Counted from the stretch's first letter, positions 44,493-52,455 are shown. The stretch is DNA of 64,000 nt from Eubacteriales bacterium (GCA_030536575.1 JAUNPS010000018.1:18577-82576); one strand, 5' to 3'. Numbers and translations: made by a program. Notes: generated from the letters alone by a model not told the origin.

Positions 44493-44876
44493 ATGGGAGT
44501 TCGAAGGACATACAGGCTGAACGTTCTTTTCTGCATCCTTCTCATAACAATGCTCTACTGGCAGGCGCAGGCTGTGTCTGCCGCAGAAACCATCAACATT
44601 GACGAGGAGCTGCGTACAGGAACCTGTGTGACGCTCCAGGCCGGAGAAGGGAAATCTTGGGGGGAAACGAAGTGGCAGGTAGCAAATCCTGCAATTCTCC
44701 GACTGGACCGAACGACAGGAAACCGTGTCAGAGTCTATCCGGTAAAGGCCGGAAAAACGACTGTTATTGCGCGAATGAATGACACGACCCTGATTTACCG
44801 CGTCAATGTGACGGCCGGTACTTCTTTGGAAAAATCCCAGGGGACGCCTGTCTGGAAACGATTTGCAATATATTGA
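44493..44876 (+). CDS. Small secreted protein with a BIG-like domain
   Basis: A 127-residue protein. Residues 1-32 form a signal peptide (LFCILLITMLYWQAQAVSA, cleavage probably after VSA). The rest resembles one bacterial Ig-like (BIG_2) domain: WQVANPAILRLD, then VYPVKAGKTTVIA and LIYRVNVT. Such domains usually help cell-surface proteins fold or bind; this one is alone and short. It is divergent from the AgrC-like operon, with a good promoter, so it may be a target of that system. No sorting motif is present. Confidence 0.75.
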   Translation: MGVRRTYRLNVLFCILLITMLYWQAQAVSAAETINIDEELRTGTCVTLQAGEGKSWGETKWQVANPAILRLDRTTGNRVRVYPVKAGKTTVIARMNDTTLIYRVNVTAGTSLEKSQGTPVWKRFAIY

Positions 44877-45012
44877 GAGGGCAGCACGGCGCCGGGGCAG
44901 ACGATGGGAATCGGCTGGGGAGACTCCGGCGGGGCTTTGGGCCAGGCACAGGCGCGGGAGAGTTCCAAATGACGTGCCAGGATTTGGAGAGGAACGCGTT
45001 GGCGCAGAGCGG

Positions 45013-45046
45013 AAAAAGTATCCGGGACCGGAACCGGATACTTTTT
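45013..45046 (+). terminator. Terminator of the secreted-protein gene
   Basis: AAAAAGTATCCGG pairs with CCGGATACTTTTTT; the stem is followed by the T-run in the plus direction. It lies 135 bases after the stop codon. Confidence 0.85.
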
Positions 45047-45263
45047 TGCTTTATAGGAAATACCTTTTTGTGATAAAACTGTAACACATTGTTCCTATAA
45101 AGCAAAAAGCCCTCCGGGCCGGGTGCTGAGCGCCAGTGGCGCTCGTTTAGCACCGACCGAAGCGGAGCGTAGAAGCACACAGATGCGAGAAGAAGATTTT
45201 GCCTTCGGCAAACGCATCTGGCGCGGCAAAAGTGTGCTTCTTGGATGATAAAGAGGGCGCGGG

Positions 45264-45290
45264 AGTGTGCGAAGCACACTTTTGTTGTTT
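45264..45290 (+). terminator. Short terminator before the macro gene
   Basis: AGTGTGC GAA GCACACT followed by TTTTGTTGTTT. It closes the structured stretch and separates it from the macro/ADP-ribosylglycohydrolase genes. Confidence 0.7.
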
Positions 45291-45349
45291 CATTGCATTT
45301 CCAGCGGCGCTCTGATAGAATAAATCCAAGAAAAAAGGAGAGGGTTCAA

Positions 45350-46369
45350 ATGCCATTCAAAATCATTCGCCAAGACATTACAAAAATGAACGTCGATGCC
45401 ATCGTCAATGCCGCCAATACGGCCCTGCAAATGGGAGGCGGTGTATGCGGTGCGATCTTTCGGGCAGCGGGGGTAGAGCAGATGCAAGCCGCCTGCGCGA
45501 AAGCTGCCCCCATCCAGACCGGCGAGGCAGCCATCACCCCTGGCTTTGCCCTGCCCGCCAAGTTCGTGATCCATGCGGCCGGCCCGGTTTTCACGCCCCT
45601 AAAACGCAGGCAGTGCCGGGAGCTTCTGCGGTCGGCCTATCTGGAATCCTTGAAGCTGGCTGAGGAAAACGGCTGTAAGAGCATCGCCTTTCCGTTGATC
45701 TCCAGCGGAATTTACGGTTATCCGAAAGACGAGGCGTTAGAGGCAGCGCGTTTCGCCATTGAGGAATATCTGGCGGATCACGAGATAGAAGTCTATCTTG
45801 TCGTCTACGATAAGGCGGCTTTCATTCTCAGCTCGGCCCTGTTGGGCGATGTAGAAACGTACATAGATGAACACTATGCAGAGACCCATCGCTATGACAG
45901 GCGGCGGCTCCTGGATGTGGAGAAAACTGCACTTCAGGAAGCGGTGGAAAGCAATCCGCGTGCGCCCCTGCCCACAGCGGCAAAGACCCCAATGACGCAG
46001 CGAGGGCTTGACGACCTGATGGAGAATTTGGAAGAGCCTTTTTCTGACACGCTTCTGAAATTCATCGACAAAAAAGGGAAGACGGATGTAGAGGTTTACA
46101 AAAAGGCGAACATAGACCGAAAGCTGTTTTCTAAAATTCGTACTGGTAAAGGTTATACGCCCAAGAAAACGACCATTCTTGCCCTGGCCGTGGCGTTGGA
46201 ACTGACCCTTGATGAAACGGACGAACTTTTGGGACGGGCAGGCTATGCCCTTTCCCATGCCCGCAAGTTCGATGTGATCGTAGAATTCTTTCTTGTGAAC
46301 GGCAAGTACAATATCTATGAAATCAATGAGGTGCTGTTCCAGTATGACCAGCCGCTGCTCGGTTCCTGA
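45350..46369 (+). CDS. Macro-domain protein with C-terminal HTH-like domain
   Basis: A 339-residue protein. Residues 1-175 are a macro domain (VDAIVNAANTALQMGGGVCG, later FPLISSGIYGYP), which binds ADP-ribose or removes it from proteins. Residues 225-339 are a helical domain with VYKKANIDRKLFSKIR, resembling an HTH, also found alone in the truncated gene at 321-1025. ATG 45350 has GGAGAGGG upstream and precedes the conserved PFKIIRQDI; the open frame further upstream is not coding. An ADP-ribosylglycohydrolase gene follows at 46531. The pair could reverse ADP-ribosylation of a host or phage target, with the C-terminal domain perhaps guiding it to DNA. This combination is inferred from domains. 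Confidence 0.88.
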   Translation: MPFKIIRQDITKMNVDAIVNAANTALQMGGGVCGAIFRAAGVEQMQAACAKAAPIQTGEAAITPGFALPAKFVIHAAGPVFTPLKRRQCRELLRSAYLESLKLAEENGCKSIAFPLISSGIYGYPKDEALEAARFAIEEYLADHEIEVYLVVYDKAAFILSSALLGDVETYIDEHYAETHRYDRRRLLDVEKTALQEAVESNPRAPLPTAAKTPMTQRGLDDLMENLEEPFSDTLLKFIDKKGKTDVEVYKKANIDRKLFSKIRTGKGYTPKKTTILALAVALELTLDETDELLGRAGYALSHARKFDVIVEFFLVNGKYNIYEINEVLFQYDQPLLGS

Positions 46370-46482
46370 TGTTCGAGAACGGGAACGTAAGATTTCCGTG
46401 GGGCGATTTGCTGATCATGGAGTGGAATGAAGACAAAACGCTGGCTTTTGAACAGCACTTGTCGCTTCGAAAGCGACCATGA
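46369..46482 (+). CDS. Possible small coupled ORF (37 codons)
   Basis: The ATG overlaps the stop of the macro gene (TGATG), and the frame encodes 37 residues with WGDLLIMEWNEDKT in the middle. The sequence looks protein-like but has no known match to me. It is probably a relic of a longer gene or a coupled small protein; there is no separate ribosome site. Confidence 0.3.
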   Translation: MFENGNVRFPWGDLLIMEWNEDKTLAFEQHLSLRKRP

Positions 46483-46530
46483 AGCCTTTTGAACGGAGTA
46501 TGATCGAGTTATCAAAAGGAGGGATTGGAA

Positions 46531-47391
46531 ATGATGGGAGCAATCATCGGAGACATTGTTGGCTCCGTGTACGAGTGGCACAATATTAAGACAAAGGAGT
46601 TTCCCTTGTTTCGGAAAGACTGTTTTTTTACCGATGACACGGTGATGACCGCAGCTGTTGCGGAGGCGGTGCTGAATGGAGGAAATTCCGATGCTTTCAT
46701 CGACGCGATGAAGAAATACGGGCGGATGTATCCAAACGCCGGGTATGGCGGGCGTTTTGGCGCATGGCTGTTCTCCGAAAGCAGGGAGCCTTACAATTCT
46801 TTCGGAAACGGCTCTGCGATGCGGGTCTCCCCCTGTGGTTGGGCAATGAGCTGCGGCTTCTACGCCCGGACAGGGATGTGGCCGATGAACGGACGCGCGA
46901 TGGCAAAGACTTCGGCGGCGGTTACGCATAATCATCCGGAAGGAATCAAGGGAGCAATGGCAGTGGCGGATGCTATTTTTATGGCAAGGCTCTATCGGGG
47001 AAAATGGGAGGATGACTATGCCAACCGATTCTACCCCACGATGGAAGATCTGAAAAGGGGCATCCGTGGACAGATGGAGCAGGAGTACGGCTACGATTTG
47101 TCCCGTTCTCTGGACGAGATCCGTCCGACCTATCGCTTCAACGAAACCTGTCAGGAAACCGTACCCCAGGCAATTACGGCATTTTTGGAAAGCACGGATT
47201 TTGAGGATGCGATCCGCAACGCCATTTCCCTGGGCGGCGACAGCGACACCCTGGCGGCGATCACAGGCAGCATCGCGGAAGCGGCCTATGGGGTTCCGAA
47301 ATGGATCATGGACAGGGCATGGACGTATCTTGATGAGCCGCTGCGGGCGGTCTGCCGCAAATGGCGTGCAGCGATTCACAGGAAAGCATAA
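46531..47391 (+). CDS. ADP-ribosylglycohydrolase family protein
   Basis: A 286-residue enzyme of the DraG/ARH family, which cleaves ADP-ribose from modified proteins or nucleic acids using two metal ions. Typical motifs are MMGAIIGDIVGS at the start, FFTDDTVMT for metal binding and the C-terminal GGDSDTLAAI. The ATG at 46531 follows AAGGAGG by eight bases; a TTG two codons earlier is less likely. It lies behind the macro-domain gene, and the two probably act on the same modification. No ADP-ribosyltransferase is visible in the window. A clear terminator follows. Confidence 0.92.
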   Translation: MMGAIIGDIVGSVYEWHNIKTKEFPLFRKDCFFTDDTVMTAAVAEAVLNGGNSDAFIDAMKKYGRMYPNAGYGGRFGAWLFSESREPYNSFGNGSAMRVSPCGWAMSCGFYARTGMWPMNGRAMAKTSAAVTHNHPEGIKGAMAVADAIFMARLYRGKWEDDYANRFYPTMEDLKRGIRGQMEQEYGYDLSRSLDEIRPTYRFNETCQETVPQAITAFLESTDFEDAIRNAISLGGDSDTLAAITGSIAEAAYGVPKWIMDRAWTYLDEPLRAVCRKWRAAIHRKA

Positions 47392-47392
47392 A

Positions 47393-47429
47393 AGAATCGG
47401 CTTCGGTTTTTTGAACCAAAGCCGATTCT
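47393..47429. terminator. Terminator of the ADP-ribosylglycohydrolase gene
   Basis: AGAATCGGCTT pairs with AAGCCGATTCT around a T-rich loop. The stem sits two bases after the stop codon; the T-run after it is weak (GCTTTCT). Confidence 0.7.
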
Positions 47430-47495
47430 GCTTTCTGACCAGTGCAGCGGCGGGTACGGGCAAAGACCCAGACTGCCGCCCCTTTCACGAAAACC

Positions 47496-47756
47496 TTATT
47501 CTCTGAAATCAAACAGGTTTTTAACCGGGACATTCAGTGCGTCTGCAATGTCGAAGAGCTTCTCCAGGGAAAGGGAGGTGGGCATATTCGGCGCTTCCAG
47601 GGTACTGATGTGGGTACGGCTTAAGTTAACCGTTTCTGCAAGCTGAAGCTGCGTCATGCCTCTGAGCTTCCGGTAGTAGGCGATGGTTAATCCAAGTTCG
47701 CGATACCGGTTTAGGTGTTTTGAAGTTTTGTCGGTTTTTTCGTTCATCTGATTCAT
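47496..47756 (-). CDS. XRE-family HTH regulator
   Basis: An 86-residue regulator. The HTH reads YYRKLRGMTQLQLAETVNLS followed by RTHISTLE, the classic XRE form, and a tail (SLEKLFDIADALNVPVKNLF) typical of the family. It is convergent with the ADP-ribosylglycohydrolase gene and faces a long non-coding region on its upstream side. It is not obviously linked to any neighbour, and the target is unknown. Confidence 0.9.
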   Translation of the reverse strand: MNQMNEKTDKTSKHLNRYRELGLTIAYYRKLRGMTQLQLAETVNLSRTHISTLEAPNMPTSLSLEKLFDIADALNVPVKNLFDFRE

Positions 47757-48204
47757 TCCATTTCTATGTTATTCTTTTTTCGCAACGCTTCCGGAAGAAG
47801 CTTCCACGTTACGGGATGCACACGAACTGGCACCGGAGGGTTCCACTTCGGCAAATCTTACTATCTAGTTTAGTATGTTCTGCCGAAAAACGAAACAAAA
47901 TAAAAAAAGATATTTGCAAAAATTTAAATTGCAATTGGGATGCGGGCAAAAGAGAGGGAAACGAAGGGCGGATTTTGGGCAAAATCCGTATATTCTTTTG
48001 GGGCCGGGGGTTAAGGGGCGGAGGCTGTACTAAAGTTAATGTTATCATAAATTGCCATCCAGGAATATTGTAGATATTATAGCAATTTTTGCCAAAAAAA
48101 GAGGAGCAGAATAACCAAAAGAAACAAAAATTAGTGGAATGAGTAATAAATTGTTGCATTCAAACAATTCAAGGTAGTATGATAGAAGAAAGGAGGGCAA
48201 AAAG
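47757..48204. other. Long intergenic stretch, only a promoter recognised
   Basis: About 450 AT-rich bases between the XRE regulator and a small basic protein. Apart from the promoter at 48154-48183 I see no gene, repeat or clear terminator in it. A G-rich block (GGGGCCGGGGG) lies near 48000. Confidence 0.6.
48154..48183 (+). promoter_or_regulatory. Promoter of the small basic protein
   Basis: TTGCAT, 18 bases, TATGAT, about 20 bases before the ribosome site GAAAGGAGG. Confidence 0.65.
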
Positions 48205-48426
48205 ATGGAATTTTTAAATTTTGGAATGAAACATCGTAAAAGCAAAAATCCGTTCCTGCGTTTTCTGGCGTCGATCTGTCTTTTCTTTGTAAAAAAGGAG
48301 ACGGAGCGGATAGAAAAAAAAGTTGAAAAGACGGAAATCGATTTCGAAACTTTAAGTGCGGAAGAGATGCTGCGAAGAGTGAAACAGAGGGAAAAGGAGG
48401 AGGATGAAATTGCAAAAAAAGGCTGA
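48205..48426 (+). CDS. Small basic/acidic helical protein (hypothetical)
   Basis: A 73-residue protein with the strong ribosome site AAAGGAGG. The N-terminal 30 residues are basic with a hydrophobic stretch (FLRFLASICLFFV); the rest is a highly charged helix rich in E and K. It could sit on the membrane surface. No family was recognised. The promoter of the MFS leader overlaps its stop codon. Confidence 0.65.
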   Translation: MEFLNFGMKHRKSKNPFLRFLASICLFFVKKETERIEKKVEKTEIDFETLSAEEMLRRVKQREKEEDEIAKKG

Positions 48427-48451
48427 CTTCCCAGGAATTTTGTAATATAAT
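48423..48451 (+). promoter_or_regulatory. Promoter of the MFS leader
   Basis: CTGACT, 17 bases, TATAAT. It overlaps the end of the small protein gene and lies 34 bases before the leader peptide start. Confidence 0.65.
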
Positions 48452-48484
48452 GGGTGCATTCAAAAGAAATCGAGGAGAAGGATT

Positions 48485-48523
48485 ATGAGATTAATGATTG
48501 CAGCAGCTCCATGCAGAGTGTGA
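48485..48523 (+). CDS. Leader peptide of the MFS transporter gene
   Basis: A 12-codon frame, MRLMIAAAPCRV then TGA, with ribosome site AGGAG. Its stop codon opens the 5' arm of a stem (TGAGGACA at 48521-48528, pairing with TGTCCTCA at 48575-48582). Codons for GCAGC can also pair with GCTGC further on. This arrangement is that of translation-dependent attenuation, as known for inducible antibiotic-resistance exporters. Confidence 0.6.
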   Translation: MRLMIAAAPCRV

Positions 48524-48582
48524 GGACAACTGTATGGAGGCTGAAACCCAGCGATTTCGGATCGGCTGCGTGACTGTCCTCA
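48521..48582 (+). promoter_or_regulatory. Leader stem for attenuation
   Basis: Perfect 8-bp arms TGAGGACA / TGTCCTCA enclose a 46-base loop that includes the GCTGC block. The stem starts in the leader stop codon, so a stalled ribosome would open it. No T-run follows, so control may be translational or need another partner. Confidence 0.5.
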
Positions 48583-48630
48583 GACTTTGCTCACATATCG
48601 GAAAAGAATGATGATAAGGAGCAAAGGAAA

Positions 48631-49938
48631 ATGAAGAAAAGAAGTTATAAGGAATTAAGAATCTTTTTTATCCTGTGGGGCACGCAGGCGCTGTCGCAGC
48701 TTGGCAGCAGCATGACATCGTTTGCGCTTACGCTGTGGCTGTATCAGAAGACGGGGTCTGCGCTGGAGACAGCGCTGCTGTCGATCTGTTCGTATACACC
48801 GTATGTTTTGATGAGCATTTTTGCAGGGGCGCTCAGCGACCGGTGGGATAAGAAGAAGGTGATGCTTGTCTGCGACACGCTGGCGGCGTGCTGTACGGTG
48901 ACGGTGTTTCTGCTGCTGAAGCGGGATTTGCTGTGCCTCTGGCATTTGTATTTGCTGAATGCGCTGAATGGGCTGATGAATACGGTGCAGCAGCCGGCCA
49001 GTGATGTGGCGATGACGCTGATCATCCCGAAAAAATATTATCAGAAAACCAGTGGAATGCGGTCTTTTTCCCAGTCGCTGGTGACGGTTTTGAATCCGAT
49101 TTTGGCTACGGCAGCTTTTTCGCTGTGGGGAATGGATGCGGTGATCCGGATTGATCTGGGGACGTTTGGGATCGCATTTTTGGCGCTGCTGTTTTTTGTA
49201 CGGATTCCGAAGGTGCGCGGGGAGGAGACGAAGGAGAAGGAGCCTTTGCTGCGGGCGGCGAAGAGCGGACTTGTGTTTCTGAAAGAGAATCCGCTGCTTC
49301 TGCTTCTGATCGGTTTCCTTTCCGGGGTGAATCTGATCGCCTCGGCCTTTGACGCGACGCTTCCGGCGTATATTCTGCCCTTGCCAAATGGCGGGGAGAC
49401 GGTACTTGGAATGGTGTCTTCGGCGGCGGGGATTGCGACGATGCTTGGCAGTGTTTTGGTGACGTTTCTGCCAAGGCCGAAGAACCGGGTGCGGGTGATT
49501 TATTGGACAATGCTGTTTTCACTCAGCATTGAAAATTTTTTGCTGGCGTTTTCCAGGTCTCCGGCGCTGTGGTGTCTGGGGCAATTCATTGGCTGGAGCG
49601 TCGTGCCGGTGATGAATGCGAATCTGGATGTGATCCTGCGCAGCAGCATTCCGGTGGAAATGCAGGGACGGGTATATTCCTGCCGCAATACGCTGCAGTT
49701 TTTTACGATTCCGGTGGGATTTTTCCTGGGCGGATTTCTGGTGGATGAGGTTTGTGAGCCGATTCTGGCAGGAGCGGCGGACGGCGGGATGCTTCAGAGG
49801 CTTTTTGGAGTCGGGAAGGGTTCCGGCGCGGCGATGATGATGTTTTTGCTGGGGATTGCCGGGACGCTGTTTTGTCTGGGCTTTGGGAGGCTTTTGGAAA
49901 AGTACCGTTATGAGGATGAGGCTGTGGAGAAAGAATAG
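48631..49938 (+). CDS. MFS transporter
   Basis: A 435-residue major facilitator with about twelve membrane helices. The first loop has LSDRWDKKKVM, the usual MFS GxxxDRxxRR-type motif; a long cytoplasmic loop (VRGEETKEKEPLLRAAKSG) sits in the middle. The family includes Mef-like exporters. With its leader peptide it may be induced by an antibiotic. The substrate cannot be assigned from sequence. The ribosome site AAGGAGCAAAGGAAA precedes the start, and tag follows after 14 bases. Confidence 0.88.
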   Translation: MKKRSYKELRIFFILWGTQALSQLGSSMTSFALTLWLYQKTGSALETALLSICSYTPYVLMSIFAGALSDRWDKKKVMLVCDTLAACCTVTVFLLLKRDLLCLWHLYLLNALNGLMNTVQQPASDVAMTLIIPKKYYQKTSGMRSFSQSLVTVLNPILATAAFSLWGMDAVIRIDLGTFGIAFLALLFFVRIPKVRGEETKEKEPLLRAAKSGLVFLKENPLLLLLIGFLSGVNLIASAFDATLPAYILPLPNGGETVLGMVSSAAGIATMLGSVLVTFLPRPKNRVRVIYWTMLFSLSIENFLLAFSRSPALWCLGQFIGWSVVPVMNANLDVILRSSIPVEMQGRVYSCRNTLQFFTIPVGFFLGGFLVDEVCEPILAGAADGGMLQRLFGVGKGSGAAMMMFLLGIAGTLFCLGFGRLLEKYRYEDEAVEKE

Positions 49939-49952
49939 GAGGGACGAAGGGG

Positions 49953-50507
49953 ATGAACCGTTGCGCGTGGGTGAATTTGAAGAATCCGCGGTATATTGCT
50001 TATCATGATGAGGAGTGGGGCGTGCCGGAACATTGCGATCAGAAGCTGTTTGAGCTTCTGGTTTTGGAAGGGTTTCAGGCAGGGCTGTCCTGGGAATGCG
50101 TGCTGAATAAGCGGGAGGCTTTTCGGGAGGCCTATGACCGGTTTGAGGTTGAGAAGGTGAGTCAGTATGGGGAGGAGAAGTGCCAGGAGCTGCTTTCGAA
50201 TCCGGGACTGATCCGGAATCGGCGGAAGGTGCAGGCGAGTGTGACGAACGGGAAGATTTTCCGGGAGATTCAGGAGGAGTATGGTTCGTTTGACGCGTAT
50301 ATCTGGGGATTTACCGGGGGGAAGGTTGTTGCGGAGGAGTATACGCTTCGGACGACGTCGCCGCTGTCGGATGAGATTTCGAAGGATCTGAAAAGGCGGG
50401 GGATGAAGTTTGTAGGGTCGACGATTATTTATTCGTATTTGCAGGCGATTGGAATTCTGAATGCGCACGGGAAAGAATGCGACTGCTGCCCGAAAGCGGG
50501 GAACTGA
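49953..50507 (+). CDS. tag: DNA-3-methyladenine glycosylase I
   Basis: A 184-residue Tag. It removes 3-methyladenine from alkylated DNA as the first step of base excision repair. Family residues are C4, W6, YHDEEWGVP around residues 16-24, and the C-terminal ECDCC zinc-binding motif with the earlier C4. AGGAGGGACGAAGGGG gives the ribosome site. It follows the MFS gene closely, and both may be co-transcribed. Length is normal. Confidence 0.93.
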   Translation: MNRCAWVNLKNPRYIAYHDEEWGVPEHCDQKLFELLVLEGFQAGLSWECVLNKREAFREAYDRFEVEKVSQYGEEKCQELLSNPGLIRNRRKVQASVTNGKIFREIQEEYGSFDAYIWGFTGGKVVAEEYTLRTTSPLSDEISKDLKRRGMKFVGSTIIYSYLQAIGILNAHGKECDCCPKAGN

Positions 50508-50563
50508 GCCCGGCCGAGACGCGGAGCAGGGCCTGGCCGAAACAAGGCGCAAGCCCTGGCGCG

Positions 50564-50677
50564 GCCGGGAACCGGACGAAAGGACGCATGCAAAGAGCAG
50601 CGCGGCCCGGCCACAGCGATGCCGGGAACCGGGCGGAAGGACGCATACCAAGAGCGGCGCAGCCTCGCCTCAGCGCG
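50564..50677. repeat. Two tandem copies of a 57-bp GC-rich repeat
   Basis: Copies start with GCCGGGAACCGG at 50564 and 50621 and share GGACGCAT and AAGAGC. They lie after tag and run into the 3' end of the convergent methyltransferase gene. Confidence 0.8.
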
Positions 50678-51497
50678 GCCGCAGCTCCCAAAAAGCCACC
50701 GCACTGGCCGCCGCCACATTCAGCGAATCCACCCCATGGCACATGGGAATGCGCACTGTATAATCGCAGTCCGCGATAGTGCCGGACGCCAGCCCCTCGC
50801 CTTCTGTCCCAAGGATGATAGCCAGTTTTTCATCGGCCAGGAGCCGCGGGTCATCGATGCAAAGGGCGTTGGCACTCAGGGCCATGGCCGCGGTTCGAAA
50901 GCCCAGATTCCGGATGCGCTCCATGCCCGGATGAGGCCATTCGGAGAGGTCTTTTCCGAGAAACGTCCAGGGAATCTGGAAGACGGTTCCCATGCTGACG
51001 CGGATCGCGCGGCGGTAGAGAGGGTTGCTGCAGGCGGGGGTGAGCAGGACCGCGTCCATCCCCAGCGCGGCGGCAGAGCGGAAAATAGCGCCGACATTCG
51101 TGGGATTAACCACATTTTCCAGGATGGCAATGCGGCGTGCGTCCGCGCAGACCTCTTCGACGCCCGGAAGGCGGGGACGGCGCATGGCGCAGAGAGCCCC
51201 TCTGGTCATCGGGAACCCGGTGAGGTTTCTGAGGACAGACGCCTCGGCGGTGTAGACGGGGACGTTTTCACAGCGGGCAAGGATGCCGCGGGCCTCCCCG
51301 GTAATGTGCCGGGGCTCCAGAAGCAGGGAAACGGGCTCACAGCCGGCATTTAGGGCGCGCTCGATGACTTTTGGGCTTTCCGCGATAAAAAGCCCTTTTT
51401 CCGGCTCCTGGCGGCTCAGGAGCTGGTTTTCGTTCAGACGGGCGTAGACGTCCAGCTCCGGGGCGTCAAAATCCGTAATTTCAATGATCTTTGCCAT
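50670..51497 (-). CDS. TrmH/SpoU-family RNA 2'-O-methyltransferase
   Basis: A 275-residue SPOUT methyltransferase. An N-terminal substrate-binding part carries FIAESPKVIERAL. The catalytic domain has the three SpoU motifs: NPTNVGAIFRSA, ILGTEGEGL and RIPMCHGVDSLNVAAASAV. It methylates ribose in tRNA or rRNA; which one cannot be told here. The ATG has AAAGGATATTC as ribosome site. It is convergent with tag and divergent from the ATPase gene at 51598. Confidence 0.93.
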   Translation of the reverse strand: MAKIIEITDFDAPELDVYARLNENQLLSRQEPEKGLFIAESPKVIERALNAGCEPVSLLLEPRHITGEARGILARCENVPVYTAEASVLRNLTGFPMTRGALCAMRRPRLPGVEEVCADARRIAILENVVNPTNVGAIFRSAAALGMDAVLLTPACSNPLYRRAIRVSMGTVFQIPWTFLGKDLSEWPHPGMERIRNLGFRTAAMALSANALCIDDPRLLADEKLAIILGTEGEGLASGTIADCDYTVRIPMCHGVDSLNVAAASAVAFWELRPR

Positions 51498-51597
51498 AAG
51501 AATATCCTTTCAGTTAATTTCGGGAAGGGTTTGGAAACATTATAGAATTGATGCGGAAAGGTGTCAAATAGAAAGTGCGGACACCGAAGGAGACGGA

Positions 51598-52455
51598 ATG
51601 ATTTATCTGACACACTTTGAATTCCCGGACAGGGAGCGGGAATACGATTTCATTTTGGCCCAGAAGAGAACCTGCTATGAAACCTATTACCCTTTTCAGA
51701 TCCTGTCGAAGCATGACTTGCGGATGCTGGATTTTGAGCCGGTTACGATCCTGTACGGCGGGAACGGTTCGGGAAAGAGCACCGCGCTGAATGTCATTGC
51801 GGAAAAGCTGGGGCTGGAGCGGGATACGCTGTATAACCGGTCGAATTTTTTCGGGGAGTATACCCGAATCTGCAGCTATGAGACGCGGGGGAAGCTTCCA
51901 AAGGAGAGCCGGATCATCACCAGCGACGATGTGTTTGATTTTATGCTGAATCTGCGGAGCATGAATGAAGGCATTGACCGGAAGCGGGAGGAGCTGTTCG
52001 AGGAATATCTGGACGCGAAATACAACCACTTCCAGATGAAATCCCTGGAGGATTATGAGCAGCTCAAGAAGGTGAACCAGGCGCGCAGCGTTACCCAGTC
52101 GGAATATATCCGGCGCAACCTGATGAAAAATGTCCGGGAGCACTCCAACGGGGAGAGCGCGTTTCTCTATTTTGCGGAGAAGATCCAGGAAAATGGGCTG
52201 TATCTGCTGGACGAGCCGGAGAACAGCCTGTCCCCCAAGAAGCAGCAGGAGCTGGCGAAGTTTCTGGAGGATTCGGCGCGGTTTTTCGGGTGCCAGTTTG
52301 TGATGGCGACGCACTCGCCGTTTTTGCTCTGCATGCGGGGCGCGAAGATTTATGATCTGGATGAGGAACCCGTCGATGTGAAGCGGTGGCAGGAGCTGCC
52401 CAATGTGCGGGCGTATTATGAATTTTTTGAGAAGCATCGGGAGGAATTCGAATGA
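51598..52455 (+). CDS. AAA family ABC-type ATPase
   Basis: A 285-residue cytoplasmic ATPase: Walker A YGGNGSGKST at residues 53-62, Walker B YLLDEPENSLSPK, and ATHSPFLL as the H-switch. The ATG at 51598 follows GAAGGAGACGGA; the open frame upstream is non-coding. Its last four bases overlap the start of a ThuA-like gene (ATGA), so both are translated together. Such stand-alone ATPases are widespread in Firmicutes and of unclear role; some are defence-linked. Confidence 0.88.
   Translation: MIYLTHFEFPDREREYDFILAQKRTCYETYYPFQILSKHDLRMLDFEPVTILYGGNGSGKSTALNVIAEKLGLERDTLYNRSNFFGEYTRICSYETRGKLPKESRIITSDDVFDFMLNLRSMNEGIDRKREELFEEYLDAKYNHFQMKSLEDYEQLKKVNQARSVTQSEYIRRNLMKNVREHSNGESAFLYFAEKIQENGLYLLDEPENSLSPKKQQELAKFLEDSARFFGCQFVMATHSPFLLCMRGAKIYDLDEEPVDVKRWQELPNVRAYYEFFEKHREEFE

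Larger units (their letters stand above)
44877..45349. other. Structured intergenic stretch, no gene
   Basis: About 470 bases without a credible gene, packed with stems. A terminator lies at 45013-45046. A perfect 15-bp inverted repeat (TTTGCTTTATAGGAA / TTCCTATAAAGCAAA) lies at 45045-45059 and 45092-45106. AGCGCCAGTGGCGCT is at 45129-45143. A nested stem lies at 45172-45240, with GAAGCACAC pairing with GTGTGCTTC outside and AGATGCG pairing with CGCATCT inside. A terminator follows at 45264-45290. The ribosome site of the macro gene follows. Confidence 0.75.
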
